From: Deltaproteobacteria bacterium UBA5799
Lineage (GTDB): Bacteria > Desulfobacterota > GWC2-55-46
Direction of reading: 5' to 3'
Length of the DNA: 11,558 bases
Assembly: GCA_002418185.1 (NCBI GenBank)
Contig: DIDN01000008.1
Coordinates: 1 to 11,558 of the forward strand
The position numbers and the translations under genes are program-made. Position 1 is the stretch's first letter; the number at the start of each line of letters is the position of its first letter. Below are positions 1-6,066 of the stretch, piece by piece. The notes beneath the pieces were generated by a model, which had not been told where the DNA came from, made no database searches, and saw nothing but the letters and a program-made list of their open reading frames with translations.

Positions 1-72
1 ATGTATGGTGCGAGCTTTTCACCCCGCGACTGCGCAGAGTCCGGGAGAGCGGTTTCAGAGGCTGCATCCGTC

Positions 73-507
73 TCAGTGGCGGACTATATCGACCAGTTCG
101 ACCTCGAAGTTCAGGTCTTTTCCGGCAAGCGGATGGTTCGCGTCCAGGTAGATCTTTTCTTTCGTAAGCTTCACGACCTTCACTATGGTCGAGCTGCCGT
201 CGTCCTGGGTTATCTGGAGCTGCATCCCCTCCTCGGGGTCGATATACGGCGGTATCTGGTTCCTGTCCACCTCGAGTATCAACTCGTCCATGTACGGGCC
301 GTATGCCTCGTGAGACGGTATGTGCAGCTGCTTCGTGTCCCCGGGGTTCATGCCCACGATAGCCTGCTCGAAAGCCGGCATGAGCATGCCCTCGCCTATT
401 ACGAACTGGAGCGGGTCCCTGCCGTCGGACGAGTCGAACCTGGTGCCGTCCTCCAGAGTGCCGCTGTAGTGGACCTTTACGATGTCGCCTTGTTTTGCCT
501 GTACCAT
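73..507 (-). CDS. FKBP-type peptidyl-prolyl cis-trans isomerase, SlyD-like
   Basis: A 144-residue cytoplasmic prolyl isomerase/chaperone; no signal peptide is visible. The N-terminal half of the FKBP fold is clear: VKVHYSGTLEDGTRFDSS (about 10-27), then DPLQF and the GEGMLMPAFEQAIVGMNPGD stretch (38-57). The segment from about 70 to 125 is the size and place of the insert-in-flap chaperone domain of SlyD proteins, and DANHPLAGKDLNFEVELVDI (122-141) closes the fold. The long His/Cys metal-binding tail of E. coli SlyD is absent, so nickel-handling is not supported. The ATG at 507 is chosen over an in-frame GTG at 633 because GGGAGGAG lies 3 nt upstream of it and homology begins here. It has its own promoter (701-729) and is separated from the polysaccharide operon by about 500 bp, so it is probably a housekeeping folding factor not tied to the glycan pathway. 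Confidence 0.95.
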   Translation of the reverse strand: MVQAKQGDIVKVHYSGTLEDGTRFDSSDGRDPLQFVIGEGMLMPAFEQAIVGMNPGDTKQLHIPSHEAYGPYMDELILEVDRNQIPPYIDPEEGMQLQITQDDGSSTIVKVVKLTKEKIYLDANHPLAGKDLNFEVELVDIVRH

Positions 508-510
508 CTT

Positions 511-518
511 CTCCTCCC
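511..518 (-). promoter_or_regulatory. Strong Shine-Dalgarno of the FKBP gene
   Basis: On the minus strand the sequence reads GGGAGGAG, then AAG, then ATG. The GGAGG core is 5 nt from the start codon. This decides the start at 507 rather than the in-frame upstream GTG, which has no comparable site. Confidence 0.85.
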
Positions 519-537
519 GAAGCTTTATGTATTGCTG

Positions 538-587
538 AAAAAACCCCAGGGGACTCCCTGCAAAAGGAAGTCCTCTCGGCCTTTTTT
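538..587 (-). terminator. Hairpin with U-tracts on both strands; intrinsic terminator or attenuator in FKBP leader
   Basis: The arms at 548-558 and 566-576 form an 11-position stem (nine Watson-Crick pairs, one wobble and one mismatch on either strand) around a 7-nt loop. On the minus strand the stem is followed by GGGG and six T (543-538). On the plus strand it is followed within a few bases by six T (582-587), so it could act in both directions. It lies between the predicted FKBP promoter and the FKBP start, with the minus U-tract ending 30 nt before the ATG. It may therefore attenuate FKBP transcription, end a short leader RNA, or stop antisense transcription. Confidence 0.6.
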
Positions 588-622
588 CCGGCAATTTGAT
601 GAACAAGGAGCGCGCATCAACC

Positions 623-647
623 CTGCCTGGCACGGCCGTTCAGGCAG
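623..647 (-). promoter_or_regulatory. Perfect 7-bp inverted repeat in the FKBP leader
   Basis: CTGCCTG at 623-629 and CAGGCAG at 641-647 form a perfect 7-bp stem with an 11-nt loop that itself contains the palindrome ACGGCCGT. It lies downstream of the predicted -10 box and upstream of the terminator-like hairpin, so it would be part of the leader RNA. It could be an RNA structural element or a protein operator; the sequence does not decide. No U-tract follows it, so it is not a terminator. Confidence 0.4.
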
Positions 648-700
648 TAAGCAGCAGCGTATCCCTTCCATGCTCCTCGGCTTTACGTTTTCCTATTTCG

Positions 701-729
701 ACTCTAACCAGCGGGCAAAGCACTGTCAA
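701..729 (-). promoter_or_regulatory. Sigma70-type promoter for the FKBP gene
   Basis: The minus strand carries a consensus -35 box TTGACA (729-724), a 17-bp spacer and TAGAGT as -10 (706-701, four of six consensus bases). Transcription would begin near 694 and give a leader of about 187 nt before the FKBP ATG at 507. The perfect -35 and ideal spacing in an intergenic region support it; there is no experimental start. Confidence 0.6.
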
Positions 730-819
730 GGACCTTCGGCGCGGTTCCTCCGTAATTCCAAGGCCATAAGCTCGCCCGGTTTTCCCCACCCTATCAGATG
801 AAAGGGCCTGATTCAACCC

Positions 820-847
820 AAAAACGAAAAAAAACCGGCAGCGGCCC
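820..847 (-). terminator. Weak candidate terminator of the polysaccharide operon
   Basis: On the minus strand a short GC-rich stretch (847-835), able to form only a CCG/CGG stem with a 4-nt loop plus wobble pairs, is followed by eight T (834-827), CG and five more T (824-820). The T-runs are typical of intrinsic termination, but the hairpin is much weaker than usual. It is well placed, after the Wzz gene and the possible small ORF and before the FKBP promoter. Factor-dependent termination in this region is equally possible. Confidence 0.35.
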
Positions 848-861
848 TAAAAATCGCTTAG

Positions 862-1014
862 TTATTCTCGTCCACACGATTCGTTGTCCAGACAGGGATA
901 TTTACAGCAGGCGCGGCATTCAGCCGCCGCGAAAAGGGCCTCCAGGGACGCCGCCGTCGAAATGACGGCCGGCTTGAAACACAGGCCCAGGGGCTTCGGG
1001 AATGCGCCGCTCAA
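862..1014 (-). CDS. Possible small cysteine-rich protein, function unknown
   Basis: A 50-codon ORF beginning with TTG at 1014, which overlaps the Wzz stop codon as TTGA, the usual geometry of translational coupling. AAGGA lies 3 nt upstream of TTG, a slightly short spacing. The first 32 residues are unremarkable and mildly hydrophobic. The tail reads ECRACCKYPCLDNESCGREN, with cysteines at 33, 36, 37, 41 and 47 and a sixth at 12, a density that suggests metal or Fe-S binding, disulfides, or a peptide-modification substrate. I recognise no family. Doubts: the start is a rare TTG, codons in the tail are less GC-ended than in neighbouring genes, and a cluster of five Cys codons can occur by chance in a window this size. 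It may be non-coding. Confidence 0.3.
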   Translation of the reverse strand: MSGAFPKPLGLCFKPAVISTAASLEALFAAAECRACCKYPCLDNESCGRE

Positions 1015-1883
1015 AGGTCCTTCGCCCCAGGCTTTTCCGAGGCGCGCCTGGACCTGGATTCGAGCAGGAAAGCGGCGGCGACCCCGGCAGCAAGGGAGAG
1101 GAGGAACCCTGCGCGTACCATGCCCCGCCTGTCGGGCGAGATCTTCATGTCAGGCACCCTCGGCGGGTCCACGACCCTGAATGCGAACCCCTCCCTCATC
1201 TCGGACATCATGGCCGTCTCCATCTGCCGGGCGATGAGGCTGTATATCTTCTGCCTTATTATGGGGTCCGGGCTGGCGTCGAGCTGGGCTTCGAGGTATG
1301 CCTTGTTGGCCAGCGCCACCCTCCTGGCCTCTCCCGTCATGTGGTCCATGAGCGCGGAGACCATGTGCCCGACCAGGTCCGCGGCAACCTGCGGGTCAGG
1401 GTGCGCGCCAGAAAGGGTGATAGTGTTGTCCTTGAGTTCGCTCTTCACTTCCAGTATGGAGTCCAGCGCCCTCAATCCGTCCCAGGTAGTAGGCTTGCCG
1501 CGGTCGTCCCTGGCGCCCCGGGCCCCGGTGAAAAGCCTCTCAAGGAGGCCGCGCTCCTCCAGGACGCGGGCGCGGAGCTGGTTCGATTTCAAGAGGCTCG
1601 TTATCTCGGCTGACGAGGCCGAGGCAGGGAGCGATATGCCGGGTATGGAGCCGAACCGCTCCGCGATGGCGGAAGCGCCGCCCGCGCCCTGCTCGGCGCT
1701 CCTGCTGACCGGCATTATGACGGCCCTGGACTCGTACCTGTCCGTGATCGTGAAGGAATAAACGAGGGAACCGGAGGTCACGGCCAGAGACACCAGGAGG
1801 ACGGCAAGCCTCCTTTTCCATACGACCGCCCAGTAATCGGCGAGGTCGAGCTCTCTTTCGCGCGCGTACTTCCCTCCCCTCAT
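1011..1883 (-). CDS. wzz: Wzz-family polysaccharide chain-length determinant
   Basis: A 290-residue polysaccharide co-polymerase expected in the inner membrane, with its middle part in the periplasm, regulating the length of polymer made by a Wzy polymerase. The layout is diagnostic: a short cytoplasmic N-terminus (DLADYWAVVWKRR), a first membrane segment at about 24-44, then RYESRAVIMP at the start of the periplasmic Wzz domain. A helical periplasmic region follows, then the proline-rich motif PPRVPDMKISP (240-250), and a second membrane segment at about 255-274. There is no C-terminal tyrosine-kinase domain, so it resembles O-antigen-type Wzz rather than Wzc. The ATG at 1883 is preferred: it begins 1 bp after the dehydratase stop, with GGGAGG about 10 nt upstream, and longer in-frame starts would run back into that gene. 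It is the last clear gene of the operon. Confidence 0.9.
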   Translation of the reverse strand: MRGGKYARERELDLADYWAVVWKRRLAVLLVSLAVTSGSLVYSFTITDRYESRAVIMPVSRSAEQGAGGASAIAERFGSIPGISLPASASSAEITSLLKSNQLRARVLEERGLLERLFTGARGARDDRGKPTTWDGLRALDSILEVKSELKDNTITLSGAHPDPQVAADLVGHMVSALMDHMTGEARRVALANKAYLEAQLDASPDPIIRQKIYSLIARQMETAMMSEMREGFAFRVVDPPRVPDMKISPDRRGMVRAGFLLSLAAGVAAAFLLESRSRRASEKPGAKDL

Positions 1884-1884
1884 C

Positions 1885-3825
1885 CTAAACCACCCTCCCC
1901 TGCAATGTAAGTTCCCCGGGCCCCGCCTCGGCCATGTGCTCGACATACTTCCTAAGCAGCGACTTCAGCTCCGGGGCCCGGCCAGGCACGCTGATATGCG
2001 GCTCGAACTCCCGGAGTATCCTTTCTATATCCCGGAGGGAGTAGGCAGCCGTGTTCCGCGCGACGAGTATCTTCCTGTGGGCGCTCACCTTGAGGACCTC
2101 CTCCTCGGTAAAGACCTCCTCGTAGAGCTTCTCGCCCGCCCTGAGCCCCGTGAACTCTATGCCTATGTCCTTGTACGGCTCGAGCCCGTTCATCCTTATG
2201 AGCTCTTCCGCAAGTTCGGCGATCCTTACCGGCTCTCCCATGTCCAGGACCAGCACCTCCCCGCCCTTTCCGATGACGGCGGCCTGGAGTACGAGCGAGA
2301 CCGCCTCGGATATGGTCATGAAGTACCTTTTTATCTCCCTGTGGGTGACGGTAAGGGGGCCGCCGGACTTGAGCTGATCCATGAATATCGGAAGGACGCT
2401 GCCGCGGCTTCCGAGCACGTTCCCGAACCTGACGGACATGAACGCGGTCCTGCCGGTGCCGAAGGCGGCGCAGATGTTCTCGGCCATCCTCTTGGTCGCG
2501 CCCATGACGCTCGTTGGCATCACCGCCTTGTCGCTCGAAATCATTATGAACTTTCTGACCCCGCTCCTCGCGGCGGAGGCGGCCAGGACATGGGTGCCGA
2601 ACATGTTGACCCTCACCGCCTCCCCGGGGTTATGCTCCATCATGGGCACGTGCTTGTACGCGGCGGCGTGGAACACGATATCGGGTCCATAGGCGCTGAA
2701 AACGCTCCTGACCCTCTCGGGGTTCCCGATATCGCCCACGACGAAGGCGAACCTGCCGCCCGAGCCGCCATCGGCGCTGAAGTGCCGCGGGTAGACCCTC
2801 TTGAGCCTGAGCTCCATCCTGTGGAGCTCAGTCTCGTCCACGTCGAAAAGTATGAGCCTCTCGGGCTGGAACGAGGCAGCCTGCATGACGATTTCCGAGC
2901 CTATGGAGCCCCCGGCCCCTGTGACGAGCACAACCTTCGCTCTGATGAGCGCGCCGATGCCCGTGCTGTCCACCTCGACCGCCTGCCTCCCGACGAGGTC
3001 TTCTATCCGTATCTCCTCAAGGCCCTTGAGGCCCGGACCCTCTTCGCGGAAGTCGTGTATGCGGGGGGCTATCTTTATGGACTCGACAAGGTCCTTGGCC
3101 GTCTCGTATATTGTCCTGAGATCCTTTCCGGCCATGGACGGGACCGCCACTATCACCTGTTCTATCCTCCTGGACGTTACGACCTCCTCGAGGTCCTCCG
3201 GCGCGCCGATGACCCTCAACCCGTGGATGGAGCTCCCGAGCTTGCTCCTGTCCCGGTCGATGAAACCGACCGGGGCCCACCCCATTGTCTTCTGCCTGAT
3301 GATGTCCCTGAGGACCATCTCTCCCGTGTCGCCGGCGCCGATGATGAGAGTCCTTTTCCCGTTCTTCCTGTTCCTCTTCCTCCTGAGGGCGTCGATGGCT
3401 ACCCTCTTTGAGACCCTGAGGGCGGCAAGGGACAATACGGAAAGCGCGGCGTCGATGGGGAATACGCCCCGGGGGACGCGCACCGCCTCCGCCGCCACAA
3501 CGGGTACAAGGGAGCTGTAAACAGCGAAAAGCGTTATCTCGGAGAGCGCGACAGCGCCCGTTATCCTCATGAAGTCCTCTATTCCCGCGTACCTCCACGT
3601 CATGCTGTACATCCTGAACGAGGCGAGGAAGAATACTTTCGGGAGTATGAAGAACGGCAGCGAGCGCATGAACGCCGCCTTGTGCTCAGGCCCCATGACG
3701 AAGTCCGTCCGGAGCTGAAAGGCGAGCAGCAGCGAAGCGGTAATCGCAAGGGCGTCCGCAAGGAGGAAGAACGCAGTCCTTTTCGCCGGAGTCGGCTTAA
3801 TGAGCTTCTCAAAGGTCCCTTTCAC
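1885..3825 (-). CDS. Membrane-bound nucleoside-diphosphate-sugar 4,6-dehydratase/epimerase, CapD/WbpM type
   Basis: A 646-residue member of the long CapD/WbpM/PglF family, which convert UDP-GlcNAc to UDP-4-keto-6-deoxy-HexNAc on the cytoplasmic face of the inner membrane. Four hydrophobic segments lie at about 16-38, 55-72, 88-110 and 121-137. They are followed by a CoA-binding-like Rossmann domain with GAGDTG (163-168), then the SDR catalytic domain with GAGGSIG (303-309) for NAD(P). The active-site region is SSDKAVMPTSVMGATK (430-445). As known for WbpM, Met441 takes the position of the usual catalytic Tyr ahead of Lys445 (SMK rather than SYK). FGN (467-469) and RAGEK (562-566) are also typical. 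The length fits the family. It starts at GTG 3825, overlapping the preceding gene's stop as GTGA; the open frame upstream of this lacks family similarity. The exact product sugar (FucNAc, QuiNAc or diNAcBac precursor) cannot be read from sequence. Confidence 0.95.
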   Translation of the reverse strand: MKGTFEKLIKPTPAKRTAFFLLADALAITASLLLAFQLRTDFVMGPEHKAAFMRSLPFFILPKVFFLASFRMYSMTWRYAGIEDFMRITGAVALSEITLFAVYSSLVPVVAAEAVRVPRGVFPIDAALSVLSLAALRVSKRVAIDALRRKRNRKNGKRTLIIGAGDTGEMVLRDIIRQKTMGWAPVGFIDRDRSKLGSSIHGLRVIGAPEDLEEVVTSRRIEQVIVAVPSMAGKDLRTIYETAKDLVESIKIAPRIHDFREEGPGLKGLEEIRIEDLVGRQAVEVDSTGIGALIRAKVVLVTGAGGSIGSEIVMQAASFQPERLILFDVDETELHRMELRLKRVYPRHFSADGGSGGRFAFVVGDIGNPERVRSVFSAYGPDIVFHAAAYKHVPMMEHNPGEAVRVNMFGTHVLAASAARSGVRKFIMISSDKAVMPTSVMGATKRMAENICAAFGTGRTAFMSVRFGNVLGSRGSVLPIFMDQLKSGGPLTVTHREIKRYFMTISEAVSLVLQAAVIGKGGEVLVLDMGEPVRIAELAEELIRMNGLEPYKDIGIEFTGLRAGEKLYEEVFTEEEVLKVSAHRKILVARNTAAYSLRDIERILREFEPHISVPGRAPELKSLLRKYVEHMAEAGPGELTLQGRVV

Positions 3826-4820
3826 ACGACACCTTCTGCCCGGCCAGGGGCCTTGCCCTTCGGCGGAGCGGATTTTATCGAACGGTATGCCGCAGCGAAG
3901 ACGAATAGAAGCGCGGCGAGCGCGCCTGGGAGGAGAAACCGGCCCGCGCCCGACGAGCAGGCAAACAGCGCCAGGGCGCCTGTGAGCGCCTGTATCGACG
4001 CGTACCCGAGAGAGACCTTCCAGTGGGGAACGGACAGCTCGTTCGCAAGGTACTGATAGAGATGGCCCCTGTGCGCCTTGAATATGTCCTCGCCCCTCGC
4101 CGCCCTCGACGCGACGGTTATCAGGGCGTCCGCGTAAAACGTACCGAGAAAGGCTGCGATACAGACGAACTCCAGCGGCCCTGAAGCCGCCTTCAGCGCA
4201 AGGGAGGCGAAGAGAAACCCCAGGAACAGGCTCCCGGCGTCTCCCATGAAGACCCTGGCCCTGGGCGCGTTGAAGGGCAGGAAGCCGAGGCATGCGAGCG
4301 ACGGAACAAGGCTTAGGGCAAGGAGCTCCGGGCAGGATAAGAACGCGAAGAGAGAGAACAGGCCGAAGGCCACGGCGCCTGAAAGGCCTGCCATGCCGTT
4401 GACCCCGTCCATGAAGTTGTAGAAGTTGGCGGTGCCCGCTATAAAAACGGCCCAGAAAAGGAGGAGCGCGCCGTCCGCGCCTGATGCGGGCAGGCCCAGC
4501 GCAGACGCCGCCGCCAGGAAGGCAAGCCCGAGCTGAACGGCGAGCCTGAGCCTTGCCGGTATGCCGTAGAGGTCCTCGAGGAACCCCAGCAGCCCTATTG
4601 ATGCGAGGATGAGCGCGAAGACGTGGTGCCCTGAAAGGCCCGCCGCCGCGCTCGATGCAGCCACTATGCCCAGCCCCCCGCCCCGCGGAGTCGGTACGGA
4701 ATGGGAGCTCCTCTCGTTCGGAGCGTCCATGAGCCAGATGCCGCGCCCGAGCCTCTGGATAGCCACCGGCCCGGCTGCGCCGGCGATCAGGCCCGTTATC
4801 GCCATGTGCAGGGTGTCCAT
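3822..4820 (-). CDS. Polyprenyl-phosphate N-acetylhexosamine-1-phosphate transferase, MraY/WecA/WbpL family
   Basis: A 332-residue multi-spanning membrane enzyme that transfers a sugar-1-phosphate from a UDP-sugar to undecaprenyl phosphate, starting the repeat unit. Family motifs occur in order: DAPNERSSHSVPTPRGGG (32-49), LEDLYGI (81-87), NFYNFMDGVNGMAG (132-145) with the conserved Asp138, FMGDAGS (191-197), and the HRGHLYQ loop (250-256) typical of WecA/WbpL. Hydrophobic segments fill most of the rest. At the first catalytic-region motif, where most relatives have Asp-Asp, this protein has Glu82-Asp83. The start is ATG 4820, sharing one base with the preceding stop (TGATG); Met6 is an alternative. 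It sits directly before the dehydratase gene, the same arrangement as wbpL-wbpM in Pseudomonas aeruginosa, which suggests the two act in sequence on the same deoxy-HexNAc sugar. That pairing is inference. Confidence 0.93.
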   Translation of the reverse strand: MDTLHMAITGLIAGAAGPVAIQRLGRGIWLMDAPNERSSHSVPTPRGGGLGIVAASSAAAGLSGHHVFALILASIGLLGFLEDLYGIPARLRLAVQLGLAFLAAASALGLPASGADGALLLFWAVFIAGTANFYNFMDGVNGMAGLSGAVAFGLFSLFAFLSCPELLALSLVPSLACLGFLPFNAPRARVFMGDAGSLFLGFLFASLALKAASGPLEFVCIAAFLGTFYADALITVASRAARGEDIFKAHRGHLYQYLANELSVPHWKVSLGYASIQALTGALALFACSSGAGRFLLPGALAALLFVFAAAYRSIKSAPPKGKAPGRAEGVV

Positions 4821-5995
4821 CAGCCTTGAGACCTGCCCGCGCTTTCCCAGGTCGTCTTCTGCCTGCCTGAGACGGCCTTCAGGAAGCCCACGAACAGGGC
4901 GAGGTTCAGGGTGCAGAAAAAATAGGGCGCATGGAAGAGAAATGGAAGCCTGTCCTGCCGCCTTCCCAAAAACCCCAGGAGCGCCGCCCCGTAAAACGCG
5001 GCCTGAAGTGCAAAGGCGGCCCTGTATGCCTCGTTTTGAAGGAGCATCGCGTTCAGTACGAAAAGGGCGGCCAATATGAAAGGCGCTCCCCACCTGAGGA
5101 CCCTGTGCGACCAGAATATGAAGGCGGGGAGCCCCATGAGAGGATTGAGGAGGCGCGCCAGGTGCCATACGGCGATATAGTGGCCTGCCCCGTCCCTTAC
5201 GTGCCGCATGAACTCGCCGCGCGCGCTCGCTGCCACGTCCTCGTAGACGAGGGCCCTCTCCTCGTAGACGCTCCGCACCCCTTTAGCCGCCGCGGTCATC
5301 GAGATTACGAAGTCGTCGTTCACGGTGCCGGGCGGCGGAGGCTCGAAGAGCTCCTTCCTTATGGCGTACGCGGCGCCGTTCGCGCCTGATACACACCCGA
5401 GCCTGCTCTCGAGTTTTTTAAGAAAAGTCTCGTAGCTCCAGTATAGGCCCTCCCCCTTTCCGCTGACTATCCCCCCGGGGTTCCTGTATACGAGCCTGCC
5501 TGAGACGCACCCTATGCGGCTGTCTCCAAACGTACCGGCAATGAACCGGAGCGCGTCTTTTTCGCATATGGTGTTCGCGTCGGAAAAAAAGACAATCTCT
5601 CCTCTGAGCTGGGGCGCCGCGAGCGCGAGCGCCCTGGCCTTCCCGCCCCTCGGCAAATCGAGGAGGCGCACCCTCGCGTCCTTCGCCTCGAAAGACCTGA
5701 CGATATCGGCCGTTCCGTCAGTAGAGCCGTCCGAGGCGACGACCACATCGAGAAGCCCCTCAGGGTAGTCGAGGCCGAGGGTGTTCTCCAGCTTCTGCCC
5801 GATGGTCTTCTCCTCGTTGTAGGCAGCCACGAGGACCGATACAGGGGGTAGCTCCGCCCCCTGTCCCCCGGCCCCCCTGTCCTCGCCGAATGCGCGGCTG
5901 AGGAAAATAAGGACCGCCGGGTACCCGATGTAGGCGTAAAAGAGGGCCGCGGCCCCGGACCAGAAAAAGATCTCGACAACAGACTGCCCGGTCAT
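4820..5995 (-). CDS. Membrane-anchored family 2 glycosyltransferase
   Basis: A 391-residue inverting GT-A glycosyltransferase. An N-terminal membrane segment (about 8-33) is followed by PVSVLVAAYNEEKTIGQKLE (51-70), the standard start of the GT2 domain. DGSTDGT (89-95) binds the nucleotide, FFSDAN (136-141) matches the DxD-type metal site, and NDDFVIS (226-232) is the acceptor-side ED/DD motif. Three or so C-terminal hydrophobic segments (about 285-315, 325-345, 353-375) anchor it in the inner membrane. A typical processive QxxRW motif is not seen (the region 263-276 reads MRHVRDGAGHYIAV), so a single-sugar transferase is more likely than a synthase. The ATG at 5995 follows GGGGGAG by about 9 nt. 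It is the only gene in the operon with a real gap (71 bp) before it. Donor and acceptor sugars are unknown. Confidence 0.92.
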   Translation of the reverse strand: MTGQSVVEIFFWSGAAALFYAYIGYPAVLIFLSRAFGEDRGAGGQGAELPPVSVLVAAYNEEKTIGQKLENTLGLDYPEGLLDVVVASDGSTDGTADIVRSFEAKDARVRLLDLPRGGKARALALAAPQLRGEIVFFSDANTICEKDALRFIAGTFGDSRIGCVSGRLVYRNPGGIVSGKGEGLYWSYETFLKKLESRLGCVSGANGAAYAIRKELFEPPPPGTVNDDFVISMTAAAKGVRSVYEERALVYEDVAASARGEFMRHVRDGAGHYIAVWHLARLLNPLMGLPAFIFWSHRVLRWGAPFILAALFVLNAMLLQNEAYRAAFALQAAFYGAALLGFLGRRQDRLPFLFHAPYFFCTLNLALFVGFLKAVSGRQKTTWESAGRSQG

Positions 5996-6066
5996 ATGGT
6001 CATCTCCCCCGTCGTACAGGTTTCATCAGCAGCGGGCCGTTCCTTCGTGGCTGCGCTCCGGCCCCT

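Noticed and set aside
1..67. Open minus-strand frame beginning ATG at 67, shortly after the FKBP stop and running off the window.
   Set aside because: Only 22 codons are visible, the residues are Arg/Ser-rich and resemble no known N-terminus, and the ribosome site is poor; this edge cannot be called a gene from what is here.
620..700. Leader segment with ACGTAAAGCC, reminiscent of the ACGCAAAGCC piece of GEMM-I cyclic-di-GMP riboswitches.
   Set aside because: The other conserved parts (GGCAAACC strand, matching stems and the 3' pairing) are not present, and part of the match falls next to the promoter -10 box; a short similarity only.
726..767. Short minus-strand ORF (14 codons) just before the FKBP promoter, resembling a leader peptide.
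   Set aside because: It lies upstream of the predicted transcription start, overlaps the -35 box and has no ribosome site.
1..801. Long plus-strand open frame across the FKBP gene and its leader.
   Set aside because: It is antisense to a clear FKBP gene, its translation has no recognisable domain, and long antisense frames are common in GC-rich DNA.
803..848. AGGGCC/GGCCCT inverted pair around the T-runs after the operon.
   Set aside because: The 6-bp stem would close a loop of about 35 nt that contains the T-runs themselves, so it cannot serve as the terminator hairpin.
1936..3411. Long plus-strand open frame of about 490 codons opposite the dehydratase.
   Set aside because: It is the antisense shadow of a fully motif-supported CapD/WbpM gene; composition is Arg/Pro/His-rich without domains.
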